Assembly (NCBI GenBank): GCA_008081045.1
Contig: VMDC01000010.1
Location: 1-64,000, forward strand
Direction: 5' to 3'
Source: Gammaproteobacteria bacterium
Lineage (GTDB): Bacteria; Pseudomonadota; Gammaproteobacteria; Pseudomonadales; Pseudohongiellaceae
DNA length: 64,000 nt
Shown here: positions 7,929 to 17,686 of the stretch, piece by piece
Position numbering within the stretch: the stretch's first letter is position 1
Layout: every line of letters begins with the position of its first letter
The notes under the pieces: model-generated
Told to the model about the DNA's origin: nothing
The model's input: the letters and a program-made list of their open reading frames with translations, nothing else
Database searches by the model: none
Made by a program: the position numbers and the translations under genes

Positions 7929-10049
7929 ATGCCAAACACCAACCCGCTCGTTCCACGCCGCTACGAGGCAGAACCCCAGGCCATCTTCAACTACCCGAAA
8001 TACTGGGCAGAGTGTTTTGGCCCGGCGCCATTCCTCCCCATGTCCAGAGCTGAGATGGATGAACTGGGCTGGGACAGCTGCGACATCATCATTGTCACCG
8101 CAGACGCTTACGTTGATCACCCCAGCTTCGGGATGGCAGTCGTCGGACGCCTGCTGGAAGCCCAGGGCTTCCGGGTCGGCATCATCGCCCAACCTGAGTG
8201 GGACACGGCCGAGCCTTTCAAACAGCTGGGCAAACCGAATCTTTTCTTCGGCGTCACCGGCGGCAACATGGATTCACTGATCAACCGCTATACCGCAGAT
8301 CTCAGAATCCGCAGTGATGACGCCTATACTCCCAATGCGGAGGCCGGCAAAAGGCCAGATCGCTCGGTGATCGTTTACAGCCAGAGGTGCCGCGAGGCCT
8401 ATTATGAGACACCCATCGTTATCGGCGGCATCGAAGCAAGCCTCCGACGCATTGCGCAGTACGACTACTGGAGCGACAAAGTCCGGCGCTCGATCCTCAT
8501 TGACTCCAATGCTGACATCCTGCTCTATGGCAATGCAGAGAGAGCGCTTGTCGATCTGGCAACAGAATTGGCCGCTGGAAAATCAATCGAGGATTGCTGG
8601 GACATGCGCGGCACTGCAAAGGTCTGCGACCGTCCACCTGAAGGATGGACCGAGATAGATTCAACCCGAATCGACTGGCCGGCTAAAATCGACAAACTAC
8701 CCAACCCCTACGAGTACCAGCACAGCAAGCAGGAACTGAATGACGAGCGCAGTACGCAAAGCGACCGCGAAGAGGCAGCACCCGTCAAGATTATCCCACT
8801 ACCTCTGCAGCGCCAGACTGAATTCGACAAGTCCACCAGCTACATCAGACTGCCCTCATTTAATAAAGTGACAAATGACCCTGTACTTTATGCTCATGCA
8901 TCCAGAGTGCTTCACCAGGAAGCTAATCCATACAATGCCCGACCCCTGGTGCAAAAACATGGAACCAAGGATATCTGGGTCAACCCTCCTCCCATTCCTC
9001 TGGAAACTGAGGAGATGGACTGGGTGTTTGACTTGCCGTTTCAACGGCGTCCCCACCCGAGTTACGGCGACGCAAGAATTCCAGCGTACGACATGATCAA
9101 AACCTCCGTGAATATCATGCGTGGTTGCTTTGGCGGCTGTACTTTCTGCTCAATTACTGAACACGAAGGCAGAATCATTCAGAGTCGTTCAGAAGACAGT
9201 ATTCTCAGGGAGATTGAGAAAATCAGAGACCAGGTACCGGGCTTTACAGGGACGATTTCTGACCTCGGCGGCCCCACCGCAAACATGTACAAGCTTAACT
9301 GCAAGTCGCCTGCGATCCAGAGAAGCTGCAAGCGGCTGTCATGTGTCTATCCGAACATCTGCAAGCATCTTAATACGGACCACAGCCCAACCACTCGACT
9401 CTATCGGAAAGCTCGGGCGATTGATGGCGTGAAGCGCATCGCGATTGCTTCAGGTCTGCGATATGACCTGGCGCTCAGAGATCCGGAATATATTCAGGAA
9501 TTGGTGACTCATCATGTGGGCGGCTATCTTAAGATCGCGCCAGAACACAGCGAGGACAAAACCCTCTCGAAGATGATGAAGCCGGGCATTTCTGCCTACG
9601 ATGAATTCAAGCGCCTGTTTGACCTTTATTCAAAAAAAGCCGGCAAGAAGCAATACCTGATCCCCTATTTCATCGCCGCCCATCCGGGATGCGATGAAGA
9701 GGACATGCTGAACTTAAGCCTGTGGCTGAAGAACCACAATTTCAAACCAGATCAGGTTCAGACTTTTTACCCTTCCCCCATGGCGCTCGCTACTGCCATG
9801 TACTACTCGGAGAGAAACCCGCTGCAGAAACTTCGCTACAAGGGCGACAAACTCAGCGTCAGCAAAGACATGGAGCAGCGGCGGCTACAAAAAGCCTACC
9901 TGCGTTATCATGATGAGAAAAACTGGCCGCTGTTGCGGGAATCGCTTAAACGGCTCGGAAGAGAAGAATTGATCGGCACAGGAAAAAACAGTCTCATCCC
10001 ACCGGCCAAGAAACCCAGAGCAAAGGCACCGGCCCGCCGTCGTCGTTAG
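7929..10049 (+). CDS. ygiQ: YgiQ family radical SAM protein
   Basis: 706 residues, the usual length. The N-terminal domain begins with [47 protein letters not shown] in pieces typical of YgiQ. The radical SAM cluster motif is C400-x3-C404-x2-C407 ([10 protein letters not shown]). The C-terminus is basic and ends [13 protein letters not shown]. It should bind a [4Fe-4S] cluster and S-adenosylmethionine; the substrate of YgiQ is not established. It stands alone, with its own promoter. Confidence 0.93.
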   Translation: MPNTNPLVPRRYEAEPQAIFNYPKYWAECFGPAPFLPMSRAEMDELGWDSCDIIIVTADAYVDHPSFGMAVVGRLLEAQGFRVGIIAQPEWDTAEPFKQLGKPNLFFGVTGGNMDSLINRYTADLRIRSDDAYTPNAEAGKRPDRSVIVYSQRCREAYYETPIVIGGIEASLRRIAQYDYWSDKVRRSILIDSNADILLYGNAERALVDLATELAAGKSIEDCWDMRGTAKVCDRPPEGWTEIDSTRIDWPAKIDKLPNPYEYQHSKQELNDERSTQSDREEAAPVKIIPLPLQRQTEFDKSTSYIRLPSFNKVTNDPVLYAHASRVLHQEANPYNARPLVQKHGTKDIWVNPPPIPLETEEMDWVFDLPFQRRPHPSYGDARIPAYDMIKTSVNIMRGCFGGCTFCSITEHEGRIIQSRSEDSILREIEKIRDQVPGFTGTISDLGGPTANMYKLNCKSPAIQRSCKRLSCVYPNICKHLNTDHSPTTRLYRKARAIDGVKRIAIASGLRYDLALRDPEYIQELVTHHVGGYLKIAPEHSEDKTLSKMMKPGISAYDEFKRLFDLYSKKAGKKQYLIPYFIAAHPGCDEEDMLNLSLWLKNHNFKPDQVQTFYPSPMALATAMYYSERNPLQKLRYKGDKLSVSKDMEQRRLQKAYLRYHDEKNWPLLRESLKRLGREELIGTGKNSLIPPAKKPRAKAPARRRR

Positions 10050-10197
10050 CAGGCGTCATCAGCGCAACAATTTGCCCGCAATGATTGCCCGCATGCTGTC
10101 TATCACTGAGCCGAAGCTTCGGACCGCTTGGCCTTTGGCTCGCTTCATGAATGACTCATTGCCGGGCGTAATCCCGAAGCGCGACTCAGCGGGCTAT

Positions 10198-10947
10198 TCA
10201 GTCCCGCCGGCCTTTTATCTTGTGCTCAATATTGGTGAGAATTCCTCGAAGAATATTCATTTCCATCGCATCAATCCGGACCCTGCCGAACAGTCTGCGC
10301 ATTCGCTGCATGAGCTGGCGTGGATTGTCCGGATCATGAAAGTCTATCTCTACCAGCACCCGCTCAAGGTGTTCATAGAAATATTCTACCTGCTCGACCG
10401 TCGCTCTCTCCTGATCCCAGTACTCGTCCTCTGCCTTATCGTCTGCGTCTTCATTCCTGAGCACCGCTCTTCTGATTTCATAGCAGAGCACCATCACCGC
10501 GGCTGCCAGATTCAGGGAGCTGTATTCGGGGCTCGCCGGGATCTGTACGTGAAAATGGCAAAGCTGTAGCTCCTCGTTATTGAGCCCGGAGTCTTCTCTG
10601 CCAAACACCAGCGCCACCGGAGCAGACTGACTCTCCTTAACAAGTTTCGCCGCGCTTTGCTCCGGTGTCAGCATAGGCCACGGCAGACTTCTGGACCTGG
10701 CACTGCTGCCGATCACTAAAGCGCAATCGGCAATTGCCTCGCCCAGAGTATTCACCACCTCTGCCTGCTCCAGCACATCAAGCGCGGATGCAGCTCTGCC
10801 CACCGCGACGCCACTGGGAAACTCCACCGGATTAACCAGAGCCAGGCGGCTTAAACCCATGTTCTTCATCGCGCGCGCCGTTGCGCCGATGTTGCCGGGA
10901 TGTGAGGTATTGACCAGAACAATTTTGATATGAGGGAGTGTATTCAT
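10198..10947 (-). CDS. trmJ: tRNA (cytidine/uridine-2'-O-)-methyltransferase TrmJ
   Basis: 249 residues from the ATG at 10947; the longer reading to 11037 would add a hydrophobic stretch absent from the family. SPOUT-fold motifs are clear: LVNTSHPGNIGATARAMKNMG near the N-terminus, LVFGREDSGLNNEE in the middle, and IPASPEYSSLNLAAAV before the knot. TrmJ 2'-O-methylates position 32 of certain tRNAs. The gene is divergent from suhB, an arrangement common in gammaproteobacteria. The ribosome site is weak. Confidence 0.92.
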   Translation of the reverse strand: MNTLPHIKIVLVNTSHPGNIGATARAMKNMGLSRLALVNPVEFPSGVAVGRAASALDVLEQAEVVNTLGEAIADCALVIGSSARSRSLPWPMLTPEQSAAKLVKESQSAPVALVFGREDSGLNNEELQLCHFHVQIPASPEYSSLNLAAAVMVLCYEIRRAVLRNEDADDKAEDEYWDQERATVEQVEYFYEHLERVLVEIDFHDPDNPRQLMQRMRRLFGRVRIDAMEMNILRGILTNIEHKIKGRRD

Positions 10948-11080
10948 GAGGCTTGAGTGTCTACAAGGAGGCCAGAGTATAACAGCAACGGGGATTAACA
11001 CCGCGAATCGATAACCTGCTATCATCCCGCGCCTCACGGGGTCTTGGCCTTAACTCAAGAACGCGACAGCAGGAATTTCC

Positions 11081-11857
11081 ATGCATCCACTCGTAAACAT
11101 TGCCCTTCGCGCAGGTCGCGACGCAGCGGGTGTACTCGCGCAGCAAAGCGAGCGCCTGGACCGCATCCGCGTGGTCGAAACTGAAGCAGGTCAGCAAGTC
11201 ACTTCAGTGGAGGCTGACTCGGACAAATCGTTGCTCTATCACATCCGCGCTGCGTACCCGAATCACCACGTCAACTCCCGCGTCTCCGGAGAGCACCCCG
11301 GCAAGCCCGGAGAACCCACCTGGCATCTGGATCCGGCCATTGGCATGGACAACCTGTTATACGGTTTCCCGGCGTTCGGGGTTGCGGTAGCCATCGAAAT
11401 TAACAATAAAATAAACCATGCCGCAGTACTTTTTCCTGTTCTCCAGGAAGAATTCACCGCGAGCAGGGGTAGCGGCGCTCAATTGAACGCCAGACGACTA
11501 CGTGTCCGGACCGGAGATGAACTGAAGAACGCACTGATCGGCGTAAACCCCGCGGATCTCGATGCTGCCCTGCTCACCGCTCTGATTCGAGAATTAATCG
11601 GCAAAGAAGGCCAATTCCGGGCACTAGGGGATACCACCCTCGACATACTGCAGGTCGCTGCAGGCCGCTACAGTGGTGGCTGGGGTAGAGCCTCTTCCGG
11701 GCCGGGACTGCAAGCGGCCCTGCTCGTTCTCCAGGAGGCCGGAGGACTCGCTGGCACACATACCGGCAGACCTTCGCCGGGTGCAGACGATGAATTGCTG
11801 TTCGCCAATCCAAAATTGCTGAAGCAGCTGTTGAAACTACGCAGCCAATTTAACTGA
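11081..11857 (+). CDS. suhB: SuhB-like inositol monophosphatase homologue, active site degraded
   Basis: 258 residues, full family length and intact frame. The fold is recognisable from MHPLVNIALRAGRDA at the start, EEFTASRGSGAQLNARRLRV in the middle and QEAGGLAG near the end. The metal and catalytic motifs are broken: the usual DPxDGT loop reads DPAIGM (D84 kept, second Asp is I87), the GEE motif reads GEHPG, and the W-D-xAAG motif reads GPGLQAA with Gly at the Asp position. Phosphatase activity is therefore unlikely. In E. coli SuhB acts in rRNA antitermination without needing catalysis, so a non-enzymatic role is plausible. It lies divergent from trmJ. Confidence 0.85.
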   Translation: MHPLVNIALRAGRDAAGVLAQQSERLDRIRVVETEAGQQVTSVEADSDKSLLYHIRAAYPNHHVNSRVSGEHPGKPGEPTWHLDPAIGMDNLLYGFPAFGVAVAIEINNKINHAAVLFPVLQEEFTASRGSGAQLNARRLRVRTGDELKNALIGVNPADLDAALLTALIRELIGKEGQFRALGDTTLDILQVAAGRYSGGWGRASSGPGLQAALLVLQEAGGLAGTHTGRPSPGADDELLFANPKLLKQLLKLRSQFN

Positions 11858-12012
11858 TCTCGCTGCACCCCTGAACGAAAACGCGACCGCGACCCGGCAG
11901 ACTCCCGGCAAAGCGGCACATTTGTCGCCTGCACGGCAGCAAATCCGTGTATGCTTGTCAGCACGAGCGGATCATCCGATATCTGCCACCTCAAGGGAAT
12001 GCGCGCCATTCA

Positions 12013-13389
12013 ATGAACCGGAAGTCCGACAGCCGCAACAATCTGGTCGAAGATTCTATTCGACAGTCCCTGATCCGGATGACGCTGCCCATGATCGTCG
12101 GCATGTTCATGCTGTTTACCTTCAGCCTGGTCGACACCTGGTTCATCAGCTTCCTCGGCACTGACTCACTCACCGCAATCAGCTTTACCTTTCCAGTCAC
12201 ATTTACGGTGACCAGTCTGGCGATCGGTCTGGGGATCGGCGCCGCCGCGGTTGTCGGCAAGTGCCTCGGCAGTTCAGCGTTTGAAGCTGCAAAACAGGCA
12301 GCCACGGTAATCAATTACCTCTCGTTCGGGCTGGCTGCCGTACTTGCCACCTGCCTGTGGTGGTTCATGGAGCCCATTTTCGCACTCATGGGTGCCGACC
12401 CGGCGCTGTTCAGTGCAATCAGCGCCTACATGAACGTCTGGTTTCCCGGCAGCGTCCTCGTTGTCTGCATCATGTCCGGCAACAGTGTCTTGCGGGCCTG
12501 CGGAGACACCAAAACCCCCAGCATACTGATGGCGGCTGCCGGGCTACTGAATGCCGTGCTTGATCCCTTTCTGATATTCGGACTGGGACCATTTCCTGAA
12601 CTGGGTATCGCCGGCGCAGCCTGGGCGACGGTGATTGCCTGGTCAGTTGGCTTCGTTTACCTGATGCACCTTCTCGTCATCCAGCGGGAGCTGGTTTCCG
12701 CCAGCTTGCCCTCTCTGGAGGCCTTCCGGCAATCTGGCCGCGATATGCTCCGAATCGGTATTCCTGCTGCCGGCGCCAACATGATGACGCCGCTGGCGAG
12801 TGGCGTCATGACAGCAATCGCGGCGGGCTTCGGTGGCAATGCGGTAGCCGCCTATGGCGTTGGTGCGCGTCTTGAACCCATGGCAACCCTGCTGGTTTTG
12901 GCCATGTCTTCATCGCTACCGCCGCTCATCAGTCAGAATTACGGCGCCGGGCGCCTGGACAGGGTCAGGGAAGCTTACGATCTGGCGATCCGCTTCATCT
13001 GCTTGTGGCAGCTGGGGATCTACCTGCTTTTGGCCTTCACCGCGCCACTGCTTGCTTCTGTGTTTTCTCAGGATAACGAGGTAATCGGAGCAATCACGCT
13101 GTTTTTGTGGATTCTGCCGCTCGGATACGGCCTGCAAGGCATCATCATTCTGACCAATTCAAGCCTTAATGCCCTGCATAAACCCGCCTCTGCGCTGTAT
13201 CTCAGTGTCGCGCGGTTCTTTGTCTTCTATGTGCCCTTAGCCTGGGCCGGCAGCCGGCACTTCGGATTGGAGGGGTTCTTTGCGGGAGCGGTCATGGGCA
13301 ATTTGATGATGGCCGCTATCTCATGGCAGACGTTCAATCGAGCACTCGCGTCAGAGCAGCGGCTACAGGGCGCCGGCTCACCGACCTGA
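12013..13389 (+). CDS. MATE family multidrug efflux transporter
   Basis: 458 residues from the ATG at 12013; an in-frame ATG at 11947 would add a polar stretch before the first helix. Twelve hydrophobic segments are visible in two similar halves, with LVDTWFISFLGTDSLTAIS in TM1-TM2 and NSVLRACGDTKTPSILMA between TM5 and TM6, both typical of MATE carriers. It should export organic cations or drugs in exchange for Na+ or H+. The substrate is unknown. The next gene converges with it, the two stops being one base apart. Confidence 0.9.
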   Translation: MNRKSDSRNNLVEDSIRQSLIRMTLPMIVGMFMLFTFSLVDTWFISFLGTDSLTAISFTFPVTFTVTSLAIGLGIGAAAVVGKCLGSSAFEAAKQAATVINYLSFGLAAVLATCLWWFMEPIFALMGADPALFSAISAYMNVWFPGSVLVVCIMSGNSVLRACGDTKTPSILMAAAGLLNAVLDPFLIFGLGPFPELGIAGAAWATVIAWSVGFVYLMHLLVIQRELVSASLPSLEAFRQSGRDMLRIGIPAAGANMMTPLASGVMTAIAAGFGGNAVAAYGVGARLEPMATLLVLAMSSSLPPLISQNYGAGRLDRVREAYDLAIRFICLWQLGIYLLLAFTAPLLASVFSQDNEVIGAITLFLWILPLGYGLQGIIILTNSSLNALHKPASALYLSVARFFVFYVPLAWAGSRHFGLEGFFAGAVMGNLMMAAISWQTFNRALASEQRLQGAGSPT

Positions 13390-13390
13390 A

Positions 13391-15007
13391 CTATCTGCCA
13401 AAAAAGTTGATCACGGTTTTGACAAAACCCTTCGACTGGGTCGTCGGCGGCATGTCCACCGGCAGAGGCTCTTCTTCGGACACCGAGTTCTCTTCAACGA
13501 GAGAGAAGCTCTTATCCTCAACGCTCGCTTCACCCTGTTCGCCTTCGGAGTCGGAGTATGTCAGGCGATTATTCTTTTCCTGAAACTCCAGCATTTCCAT
13601 ACAGATTTCGTTGTACTCATCGGCGGTGAGGAGTTCAGGGCGCTCTTTCATGTTAAGCGTGAACTGCCTGTCATTTGCCGCTGACAGGTAGTGCAGATTC
13701 TTTTTGGTTTCCAGCAACAACCCTTCTTTTTTGGCAATGTTGTACAGGGGCGTTCCGCGCAGCGGAATGTACGGGAAAAAGAAAAAATGCTCCGGCGCGA
13801 TGCGCTGGTTGAGCTTGAGGGTTTCGCGCATGTTGGCAGCCGTTTCAAGCGGGGCACCGACGATGTTAAAGGTCAGCCTGTTGATGCCGGCTTTCTTGCA
13901 GTTGTCCGCCGCATCGATGATTTGCTGATTTTTCATTTTCCGGCCGAGCATGTTGGCCCGATACTCTTCATCACCGCTCTCGATACCAAACCAGATCGTG
14001 TGACACCCGGCCTCGGCAGCAGTCTGGCAAAACTCCTCGTTCATCACCTCCACGCGGGAGTTGATAGAAAACGGAAGACCGATGCGCTCTTTGTAAATTT
14101 CGAGGAACGCTCTGACGAATTTCAAATTCGACAAAAACAGCTCATCCCAGAATTCGAAATAGCCGACATCGTATTCATCACGCAGACGCTCCAGCTCCGC
14201 CACCATGGCCTCCGGCTCATACTTGCGCAGAAATTCCTTCTTAGAGCGCCACCCTTCCAGAATTGGCGTGTTGCAGCAGTAGGTGCAGCGATAGGGGCAG
14301 CCACGACCGGTCATAACCGGCAACACCAGTTTCCCCTTGGGACCAAAAATGGAAGAATTTACATCCTTGAACCCGTCTTCTTTGGAAAATACATCGTAAT
14401 CCGGAAAAGGCAGCGCCTTGAGATCACCGATCTGATGCGCTTCAGTCTGATAGACTTCGCCATCCACCAGTTTTTCCCACATACCGTCTGCGGGGCCGTC
14501 TTTGAGCCCCCGCAGGTGCTGCACAATATTACCGATCGCGTACTCACCGTCACCAACACAGATGTAGTCAACGTTCGGGTTTGCAATCGTCTGTTCCTGC
14601 GACAGCATGGCCTGGTAACCACCAATGCAGATCGGCAAGCCCGGCATCAGCTTCTTGATCTCCTCGAAATAAGGCTCCATCGGATACCAGTGGGGGCTCA
14701 TGATGGAGAACGCCATCAGATCCGCGTCCAGTGCTTTAATGGTTTTCGCGTAATTTTCCGGAGAGTATTGCTCAGCATCCCTGAGTATTAATACCGGTTC
14801 AAGAAGCACCTCCACCCAGGGGAACTCCTGTTTCAGATAGGCTGACATACTCGCAATCGGCATGGCGATTTCGTTGCCATCCGGTGAGTAGAAGGAGAAT
14901 ACCAGCCGAAGCGTCTCGTTCTTAACAGAGCCGAAATACCGTGACCGATCCTGCGGATACGGCAACCGTTCGGAGCTTGCTGCGATGACGTCAACTTTTG
15001 AATTCAT
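13391..15007 (-). CDS. B12-binding-type radical SAM protein
   Basis: 538 residues. The N-terminal ~200 residues resemble a cobalamin-binding Rossmann-like domain (ADLMAFSIMSPHWYPMEPYF, ICIGGYQAMLS, VDYICVGDGEYAI). The radical SAM motif is C237-x3-C241-x2-C244 (GCPYRCTYC), followed by the barrel. The last ~55 residues are acidic and low in complexity (EGEQGEASVEDKSF), ending in a short basic amphipathic stretch (KGFVKTVINFFGR) that could touch the membrane. Class B methylases or related enzymes have this layout, but the substrate cannot be told. It is divergent from the nitroreductase gene. Confidence 0.82.
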   Translation of the reverse strand: MNSKVDVIAASSERLPYPQDRSRYFGSVKNETLRLVFSFYSPDGNEIAMPIASMSAYLKQEFPWVEVLLEPVLILRDAEQYSPENYAKTIKALDADLMAFSIMSPHWYPMEPYFEEIKKLMPGLPICIGGYQAMLSQEQTIANPNVDYICVGDGEYAIGNIVQHLRGLKDGPADGMWEKLVDGEVYQTEAHQIGDLKALPFPDYDVFSKEDGFKDVNSSIFGPKGKLVLPVMTGRGCPYRCTYCCNTPILEGWRSKKEFLRKYEPEAMVAELERLRDEYDVGYFEFWDELFLSNLKFVRAFLEIYKERIGLPFSINSRVEVMNEEFCQTAAEAGCHTIWFGIESGDEEYRANMLGRKMKNQQIIDAADNCKKAGINRLTFNIVGAPLETAANMRETLKLNQRIAPEHFFFFPYIPLRGTPLYNIAKKEGLLLETKKNLHYLSAANDRQFTLNMKERPELLTADEYNEICMEMLEFQEKNNRLTYSDSEGEQGEASVEDKSFSLVEENSVSEEEPLPVDMPPTTQSKGFVKTVINFFGR

Positions 15008-15136
15008 ACTGCGAACCTGCTGCGGATTAGGGGCATCGCGCCGACGGATTGGGACTACGCGGCTGTTCAGCCGGCGAAATGAACGCCGACACGCATCTTA
15101 TCGGCGGCGAGGTGACAAAGTATACCATCGTTTATA

Positions 15137-15152
15137 TGTCACATGCATGACA
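15137..15152. promoter_or_regulatory. Inverted repeat in divergent intergenic region
   Basis: TGTCA-catgca-TGACA lies in the 287-bp gap between the divergent radical SAM and nitroreductase genes. It is a possible operator for either. The rest of the gap shows no gene-like structure. Confidence 0.25.
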
Positions 15153-15294
15153 GCGAGCGACCCATTTCCTTTACATTTCGCGGGGTTGGAAACCCCGATC
15201 AGCGCTTTGTTTCCTCTCTCTGTCGCTTTCCTATATCCTCTTGGCCTGAACCAGCCCGACCCGTCTCAGCAGACTGCCCCGCCGGAGAAACCAC

Positions 15295-15861
15295 GTGAAT
15301 GCGCTAGAGGCTCTACAGTACCGTACGTCGTCACCGCGACTCATGGATCCCGAACCGACCTCGGATCAATTAGACCATCTGTTCAGGGCAGCGGTCAGGG
15401 CCGCCGATCACGGCCTGCTCCGGCCCTGGCGCTTTCTGACCATCCGAGGACAGGCCCGCAGTCGGTTGGGCGATCTGTTGGTCGCCGCAGCCAGGCAGGA
15501 AAACCCTGAGATCAGCGCCGCTCAGGTTGACAAGCTCGCGGCCAAGCCGCTCCGCGCGCCGCTCATTGTCGTGACTGTTGCTAGCCCGAAACCACATCCG
15601 AAAGTTCCGGAATCCGAGCAGACTCTGTCAGCGGCGGCAGCGACCCAGAATATGATTAATGCCGCCTTCGCTCTGGATCTGGGCGTGATGTGGAGAACCG
15701 GCTCGCCGGCATACCAAAGCATTGTCATGCGCGGGCTGGGGCTGGAAGCAAATGAGAAAATCGTCGGGTTCCTCTACCTTGGTACCAAAACCGGGCCGGA
15801 GAAGCCGCGGCCGGACACCAGCTACTCGGACCTTGTTAGCGAATGGGGTCAGGATGGCTAG
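15295..15861 (+). CDS. Nitroreductase family protein (YdjA-like)
   Basis: 188 residues from a GTG at 15295, with GGAG eight bases upstream. The N-terminus (ALQYRTSSPRLMDPEPTSDQL) and HGLLRPWRFLTIRG follow the FMN-binding pattern of YdjA-type nitroreductases. AAATQNMINAAFALDLGVMWRTG is the dimer-interface helix, and GFLYLGT follows near the C-terminus. It should be an FMN-dependent NAD(P)H oxidoreductase of unknown substrate. Its stop overlaps the start of the zinc-ribbon gene by 8 bases, so the three genes to 16837 probably form one operon. Confidence 0.88.
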   Translation: MNALEALQYRTSSPRLMDPEPTSDQLDHLFRAAVRAADHGLLRPWRFLTIRGQARSRLGDLLVAAARQENPEISAAQVDKLAAKPLRAPLIVVTVASPKPHPKVPESEQTLSAAAATQNMINAAFALDLGVMWRTGSPAYQSIVMRGLGLEANEKIVGFLYLGTKTGPEKPRPDTSYSDLVSEWGQDG

Positions 15862-16258
15862 CCGCAGTGTCGACATGCAATGCTGGAAATGCGGCGCAGA
15901 ACTGAAAAATCTGCTGCTGCCATTTTCAAGATATGAAGAATGCAGCAAGTGCCGCGCTGACCTACACGCATGCCTTGGCTGCCGGCATTATGACCCCGCG
16001 GCGGCGGACGCCTGCCGCGAAGACAGGGCCGATTTCACCCTCGATAAAGATAAAGCGAACTTTTGCGACTTCTTCACGGTGCACACAAAAGCCTACAAAC
16101 CCCGGGACACTGCCGCCGCCCAAAAAGCCCGGGCGGCACTGGCTGAAATGTTCGGAGAAGACCTCCCGGCCGACGAGGTGGATTCCGGTCTGACGGATCA
16201 GACGGAAGCGGATCGGGCGCTGGCTGAGCTTAAAAAACTGTTCGGGGAGGATGAATAA
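15854..16258 (+). CDS. Cysteine-rich zinc-ribbon protein
   Basis: 134 residues from the ATG at 15854. Eight cysteines sit in the first 70 residues, mostly as CxxC pairs: C10/C13, C30/C33, C40/C43, then C54 and C70. This suggests two zinc ribbons or similar metal sites. The C-terminal half is acidic and carries two short repeats ending in xxMFGED and KKLFGED. I do not recognise a characterised homologue. It overlaps the nitroreductase gene and is followed after three bases by the acyltransferase, so it is probably translationally coupled to both. Confidence 0.8.
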   Translation: MASRSVDMQCWKCGAELKNLLLPFSRYEECSKCRADLHACLGCRHYDPAAADACREDRADFTLDKDKANFCDFFTVHTKAYKPRDTAAAQKARAALAEMFGEDLPADEVDSGLTDQTEADRALAELKKLFGEDE

Positions 16259-16261
16259 GCC

Positions 16262-16837
16262 ATGCGCACCACGGTCTTTTCAACCCCTGTACTGACCCCT
16301 TTTCTCAGACTGCTGTCCCGGATCATTCTCAAGCTGATCGGCTGGTCGACTCGCGGCGAACCCCTGCCCCACCAGCGCTGCGTCTTAATCGGCGCTCCTC
16401 ATACCAGTAACTGGGACTTTCCCCTGATGCTGATGGTGGTACTCAAACTCGAGCTGAGGGTATTCTGGATGGGTAAACACACCCTGTTCCCTTTCCCGTT
16501 TGGTTGGCTCATGAAATGGCTCGGAGGTATTCCCATCGACCGGTCCGCTTCCCATAACATGGTCAACGAAACCGTCCGCCAATATGCGGAAAACGATGAA
16601 CTGGTTGTGCTGATTCCACCGGAAGGAACACGCAGCAAGGTCAAGCAGTGGAAGAGTGGTTTCTATCACATAGCCAATAATGCACAGGTTCCGATTCTGC
16701 TGGGCTATGTCGATGCCGGCAAGAAAGAAGCCGGGTTTGCAGATTTCTATACGCCAAGCGGAGACTTCGACAGGGACATGGCAGAAATCAGGGCATTCTA
16801 CGCCAATAAAACCGGCTTAATCGCAAAAAACAGCTGA
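16262..16837 (+). CDS. 1-acyl-glycerol-3-phosphate acyltransferase family protein
   Basis: 191 residues. The catalytic HX4D motif appears as HTSNWD and the substrate-binding motif as PPEGTRSK, the standard pair of PlsC-like acyltransferases. An N-terminal hydrophobic stretch (FLRLLSRIILKLIGW) should anchor it to the inner membrane. It is shorter than PlsC and resembles a group of small glycerophosphate acyltransferase-like proteins; acceptor unknown. It is the last gene of the operon beginning at 15295. Confidence 0.88.
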   Translation: MRTTVFSTPVLTPFLRLLSRIILKLIGWSTRGEPLPHQRCVLIGAPHTSNWDFPLMLMVVLKLELRVFWMGKHTLFPFPFGWLMKWLGGIPIDRSASHNMVNETVRQYAENDELVVLIPPEGTRSKVKQWKSGFYHIANNAQVPILLGYVDAGKKEAGFADFYTPSGDFDRDMAEIRAFYANKTGLIAKNS

Positions 16838-16848
16838 TTCAGACCGAT

Positions 16849-17556
16849 TTATCGACGATGATTCAGGCACAGTAGCAGATTCTCAAAAATATGCTCTGCA
16901 TACTCTTCCATGCTGACTTCCTGAAGCTTAAATTTCCATTGCTTCAAGTGCCATTGCTGAAGCTGAGCGGTAATCGATGCCGCGAGCAGTTCCGGCTTTT
17001 CGCAGGAGAACTGGCCCTGTTTCATGCCAGCTCGGATGGCATCCACTAAAAGGCTGTCAAATCGCAACTCAAGATCCAGTGCCTGCTGTTGCTGCTCCCG
17101 ATCGAGCCCTTTCAGCTCCATATAACAAAAGTAGTACCAGGGATTCAGAATCTGAATCATGAACACCTCACCGCAAATGATTGCGCGCAGACGAGCGATC
17201 GGATCAAGGTCCTCGTTGACCAGCTCGCCGATAACCTGATCGATGTAGGTGCGCAACACCCCTTCAATGACCGAAGCTAACTCATTTTTGCTGCCGATGT
17301 AGGCGTACAGCCCTCCCATGCTGATCCCTGTTTCCCGACTGAGATCTCGCAAACTCATTGCCTGAAAACCTTTCGAATTCGCCAGCCTGAACGTGGCTTC
17401 AAAGATCTTTTGCAAATTGGCAACCGCAACTTTAGGGCTTTTGATTTGCATCTTTTCCTGATGCATCGAAAACACAGTCGCCCAGAAAGCTTCACCCTCG
17501 AGGGTCCATGCCCTTTTGAATGCAGCTATGGTGGTTTCCTGCGGCCAGTCTGCCAT
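16849..17556 (-). CDS. TetR family transcriptional regulator
   Basis: 235 residues. The helix-turn-helix lies at ~45-90 (KIFEATFRLANSKGFQAMSLRDLSRETG, then ISMGGLYAYIGSKNELA), preceded by a ~40-residue N-terminal extension; an internal ATG at 17466 would give a more usual length. GGGG upstream of 17556 supports the longer form. The C-terminal ligand domain is typical in size and rich in glutamine. It may control the TauE/SafE-type gene upstream, which reads the same way 130 bases away. Confidence 0.85.
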   Translation of the reverse strand: MADWPQETTIAAFKRAWTLEGEAFWATVFSMHQEKMQIKSPKVAVANLQKIFEATFRLANSKGFQAMSLRDLSRETGISMGGLYAYIGSKNELASVIEGVLRTYIDQVIGELVNEDLDPIARLRAIICGEVFMIQILNPWYYFCYMELKGLDREQQQQALDLELRFDSLLVDAIRAGMKQGQFSCEKPELLAASITAQLQQWHLKQWKFKLQEVSMEEYAEHIFENLLLCLNHRR

Positions 17557-17686
17557 CGTTACCCCGTCTTCGATTTTCTACAGGTGGCCGCGTTCAGGTT
17601 CATCGGGTCAGCCCTGAAGCCTGAAAGCTGATCTGAGAATTCAACCGAGCCGTCATACAAATCATTACCCGCAAAGACTGCATCAC

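Noticed and set aside
7929..9432. Several 80-110-codon frames within ygiQ
   Set aside because: They lie in other frames of a clear full-length gene.
11081..11857. SuhB homologue as a pseudogene
   Set aside because: The frame is intact at full length and the fold is well kept; only the active-site residues differ.
13691..14791. 366-codon frame opposite the radical SAM gene
   Set aside because: The minus-strand gene has clear family motifs throughout; the plus-strand frame is a composition effect with no recognisable product.
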